Assembly: GCA_023101885.1 (NCBI GenBank)
Contig: JALPQD010000088.1
Span: 6,341,691-6,405,690, forward strand
Direction of reading: 5' to 3'
Source of the DNA: Typhlomys cinereus
Lineage: Eukaryota; Chordata; Mammalia; Rodentia; Platacanthomyidae
DNA length: 64,000 nt
The notes beneath the pieces were generated by a model that did not search any database, was not told the origin of the DNA, and saw only the letters and a program-made list of their open reading frames with translations. Shown in pieces: positions 59,876-64,000 of the stretch. The translations under genes and the position numbers were made by a program. The first letter of the stretch is position 1; each line of letters begins with the position of its first letter.

Positions 59876-61224
59876 ACAGTTGTTGGAAACACATGTGAAT
59901 GAACGTGCACTTGTGATCTGAGCAGAGGAGGGAAATCTTGTCTCTTGTGAATGAAAGAAAGCCTTCTATTCAGCTTCAAAATGTGCTCTTGTCCTGAGCA
60001 AATGATTTGGAACAGAATGCAGAGATGTAAGGTCAATTTTGATTCCTGATATTGCTCTAATAAAAGTTGATCTCATCTGGTCTTCTTGTGAAAGAAACAT
60101 GTCACACCCACAGTATTTCCATCTTATCACTTTGTAAAAGTAAGATATAGCCACAATTGTAGGCCTTAGCAACATTTTTGGGCTTCAAAATAAAAAAATC
60201 ACAACTTAGATGATAAAAAGTAGCATGGAATGATGGGATTTTATAATATCTGAGTCAAAAGAGAAAAAGTTATATGAAATACAGCTTTCAAGAAGGCTGT
60301 GAAATTAAGCAGAGAAAATGAAATGCATGTTACTTTGTGTGTAAGCTGATTCTGCTTTGAGTGGAATCAAGGAGATTACATGAATTGGGTTGAAACTATA
60401 GAGAAATATCTTCCCTTAAACATCCACAGAAGCATGCACACGCATACATGTGTACATGCTCACACATGAAAATAGAAAATGCAAACAAATTAAAAATTGC
60501 ACATGAACTATCACATGTCTAGCTTGAGTAATTGTCTATTGTGCACAATATTCCTTCATAAGTCATGTATGCAGTATCTAAGATCCATCTTTATTCTTTT
60601 CTTGTCTTCCTGGTAGAGGTCACTGGTCATGCAGCGTCTCCTTCATAACCAAGAACAAAATCATTGGATTATTTGTGAGAAGAGCAACACAGCCAACTGC
60701 CTGGATGCTTTGGGTGTTTAGTTGCTTGTCATTTCTATTTCACTGGAAAAAATGGATAGGGGAATGGCAGAATGAAAAGGAAGCTAGGGAGATTTCACAG
60801 TTCAATGTAATGTGCTAGCCAGGTTGGGATGGCATCAGATGGGAACCCCAAACTGAAAAGCAGGAGACTGGTATGAATGTGGAAAGTCTGGTAAGGGAAA
60901 TATCTTTGGAATTTCTTCTTTAATTTAACTTTATTTTTAAGATAAAATGTTTATTACCAATAAGTAGCAGGAATTATTATTTACAGTGAGATTTATGGTG
61001 ATATAGATTCACCACCATCATGAGCATATAGTGACAATGGTTCCATAAATAAGTTGATATAAATAATGTTGATTGTAAACCTGTCAAATGTGTTGAAAAC
61101 ACATGTACACACATGTATACTTAAAAGTGTTAGCTTAAGTGGTAGGATAATCCCCAGATGTCAGTATGGAAAAGTAGAGTCCCCAATGTTAAAAGAACTC
61201 TCTATTTTCCATTTTCACTTACAT
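59876..61224. other. No gene seen
   Basis: AT-rich sequence with short ORFs lacking recognisable motifs. Confidence 0.5.
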
Positions 61225-61595
61225 TTGTGTATATGTGTGTGAGTATGTGTGTGCGCGTGTGCGCATGTGTGTGTGTATTATGTCTAGGGGGAGCATAGGC
61301 ATGTTTTCCTATCTGTGGGTGTGCATGACTGTGGGTACACTGGTCATGGATGATTCTTCTATGTATTCTATTGTGTGTTATTTGTTAATTAAATCCAGAG
61401 CTTGTTCACAGGGTTAGTCTGGTTAGCCAGATTGCTGTGAGGATTTCCAAGTCCCCATATCTAGGGCTAGAATCACAGATAGGGCACCATGCCAACCTTC
61501 CCCTGCCATTTTTATGTGCTATCTAGACATCTGATTTCTGGTCATTTTACTTGTGTGACAAGTGCTTTATCCATGGGGTCATCTCCCATTCCCTA
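61225..61595 (-). mobile_element. B2-like SINE, degraded
   Basis: TG-rich start at 61230-61280 and a diverged body, ending near ggggtcatctcccattccc. Low similarity. Confidence 0.5.
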
Positions 61596-63216
61596 AAAGT
61601 GTCAGTGAATAATGCAGTATTAATGTGATTGTTCACTTAATTAGGAAAGGAAACAAGCATTGTAGAAAAAAACAAGACTAAAAAATAATGGGTCATCAAC
61701 GCCAAAACTATTATTTTGTATTTACCAATAAAGCGTATTGATCTTTAATAAGCAGAGTAAGAAAGCTGTCTCCTTAACTTCTGTAGAAGAGGACATATTA
61801 TACCAATTAAATAAAATTGGTTCAGATGAGCAGAAGCACTTGAAAAAAGCTCACTCATTAAATTAGAGAATGTGTGAATAGGAGATAATAGCAGAAAACA
61901 GAACTGACAAAATTTGAGCTTAACAAAACTGGGGCAGTGCAATAATTCTTAAGAAGTATGAAGATACTTTAAAATAAAAAAAGTTAAATACTTTAAAATA
62001 AAAAATGCTATCATTTTTCTGGAACCTCAATTAGTTTAGTGCACAAATAACACTAAATGTGGAAAAAAAGAAAGAAATGTCCATCTCACCTATGAACATT
62101 ATAAACAGTAGCAAATCCTACCAGGCAGAGATTCTAGAGTCTCATAATAAATTTCTGTTGGAATAAAAATCTTTAGATGCAAGTTGTTACAAATAATATG
62201 AAATAGTAAATAAATACCATTGCATAAAGGTGGAAATTCCCTGACTATATAAATCACCACCTCCTTATGACAGAGAATCTTCAGTATATATTGTAGAACT
62301 GAAATAAACAATGTCTTAAATATCATTATGTCACTATATTGCACAAAGTTGTGTAAATGATTGCTAATATTGCCTTTCTTCAGTGTAATTTTGAACAATC
62401 AGCCTATTTGAAAACATCCCTGAAAATTAAAGCAATAAGGGCTATTGATAGATTTATCTGCATAGAAAATAAGCTTAATTTAATGGCCATTTCATAAGAA
62501 TAGTACTAATTTGCAAACACTATTCTACTTAGAAAGATAAACAGCTAACAGAAATAATTGCTTTTAAATGTACCAATGAAATAATATTAGAAACACAGTG
62601 AGACATTTATGAGTATAACTAAAACATCATCCACATGGAAGTTATTGGGCTTACAGAGAGATATTTTAAAAACCTAAATATACCTTGACGTAACTTCTAA
62701 ATATCAACAAGGTGTCTAATAACCCTAACAGGCTTTTTTAAAAAGAGATTTGGATCAATTCTAAGCAATAGTTCAGGTATGTTGTAGGATCTCTAAAAAG
62801 AATCCCCAATATATTCTAAGTTGTAAATGCTGAAACTCAAGAACTTGCTGGTGAACATAGAGAAAAATTGGCGACAAGATTTTTTTGATGTGATGAACCG
62901 TATTAAACTGTTTTAATAAACATAGTGTGATATGAGAGCAGCAACACACAAATTTAAAAATTAAGAAGTCACAATAGGTGCCTCTCACATGAAGAGTAGA
63001 CTGGTGCCACCCTCAAGGATGGTGGGAGCCGGAAATGTGCGTCAGAAATTGAAGTGACTTGGGAAGCACATGACACCAAACTTGTCCTCCAAATTAAAAT
63101 ACTTTTCCTTGGAACTATGCTCTTTCAGACCATCTCGCCCTTATAAACCTTTCTTGAAGTTTAAAAGAGGAAGGACTTTGTACTAAGCCCGGAAAATCCT
63201 TGCCCTGCAAACTTCA
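61596..63216. other. No gene seen; AT-rich
   Basis: Low-complexity AT-rich sequence. Short minus-strand ORFs show no domain. Confidence 0.5.
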
Positions 63217-63229
63217 AAACTTTAGTTTG

Positions 63230-63521
63230 GGGGCTGGAGAGGTGGCTCAGGGGGTAAGGCTCTGCCTTGCAGGCAGAAGGTCCTGAGTTTGGATCCTAGA
63301 CCCACGTATAGACGCCAGGCGTAAGCGAGGGCGGCCTGCGTTCCCAGTCCTGGTAGGGCGGGGCCTGTGAATCCCAGGGCAGAGTAAAAGAGGAGGTGGA
63401 GGCGTCCATGGTGATTCCCGAATTCTACACACACATACCTACATACACACACACACATATACATACACACAAGCGCACACATGCATACACGCACAATTGA
63501 ATTAAAAAAAAAAAAAAAAAC
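63230..63521 (+). mobile_element. B2-like SINE, young
   Basis: Same family as 10016-10301. A 13-bp duplication, aaactttagtttg, lies at 63217-63229 and 63522-63534. Long A-tail at 63504-63520. Confidence 0.88.
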
Positions 63522-63607
63522 AAACTTTAGTTTGATCCCCCAACATCCATGTCAGAAACCAGGTATGGTAGGGAAGGTTTGGAATACATACATTTTCAAT
63601 ATCTCCC

Positions 63608-63608
<1 letters not shown>

Positions 63609-63660
<52 letters not shown>
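63609..63660. repeat. (CA)n microsatellite
   Basis: About 25 CA repeats, uninterrupted. Confidence 0.95.
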
Positions 63661-64000
63661 CACACAAAAATGGAAAAAGAAAAAAAATTCAACATTGAGT
63701 ATTTAATTCTTACAAATTATTTAAGAACATTGAAAGCTTATATTTTAGTATTGGCAGCATAAAGTAAGTAAAGAGCTTTTATGATCAGGAAAAAAATAAA
63801 ATGTGGGAGGAAAAAACTGTGTACCTAGAAGAAATAGAAAGAAAAACAATAATATTGCTGGCATTCTTGCATCAGTTATTTTTTTCCATTAAGGAACTTA
63901 TTTTTGACAGTCAGATTATTGAATACAGTGGTGTTGCATGTTGGTGGAGAAATTTTTCCTACAATCAGATTTTTGCAAATATTTGGTTTAAAATGAAAAT

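Overview
This is vertebrate nuclear DNA. The SINEs are tRNA-derived B2-like, B1-like and ID/B4-like families, and the L1 5' UTRs look like repeated GC-rich monomers. Together these point to a rodent of the mouse-related clade. The L1 and SINE consensus sequences do not look like those of mouse or rat, and the species cannot be named from sequence alone. No bacterial features, CRISPR arrays or operons are present.

The host-gene content is a piece of the natural killer cell receptor complex. On the minus strand, 8.2-12.6 kb holds five recognisable exons of a KLRC (NKG2A-like) C-type lectin receptor: an ITIM-bearing cytoplasmic exon, a transmembrane exon and three lectin-domain exons. One lectin exon carries a +1 frameshift in an A5 run and lacks a clear acceptor, so the copy is probably a pseudogene or carries an assembly indel. 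Also on the minus strand, 33.9-35.2 kb holds the first two coding exons of KLRK1 (NKG2D). No later KLRK1 exons were found, and the order (KLRK1 5' end upstream of KLRC) is not that of human or mouse. The splice phases would allow KLRK1 exons 1-2 to join the KLRC transmembrane exon in frame.

Most of the remaining sequence is retrotransposons. From 15 to 31.7 kb there is a pile of antisense L1 copies, one near full length (18.4-25.3 kb) and one with an internal deletion (26.2-29.8 kb). These are followed by a sense L1 tail that holds a twin-primed (5'-inverted) L1 insertion. A nearly intact sense L1 (35,454-41,512) has inserted 218 bp upstream of the KLRK1 start codon, with 15-bp target-site duplications.

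From 42.2 kb to about 59.7 kb lies a nested set of insertions. A retrocopy of LRRC58 with a very long 3' UTR was invaded by a full-length L1 (46,251-55,183). That L1 was invaded in turn by a BET1L (GS15) retrocopy with an open reading frame (47,289-48,738) and by an antisense L1 3' end (53,387-54,445). Target-site duplications are visible for the L1 and both inner insertions. Several B2-like SINEs with conserved CpGs and duplications look young. The window ends (1-8 kb, 60-64 kb) are AT-rich and hold only old repeats.
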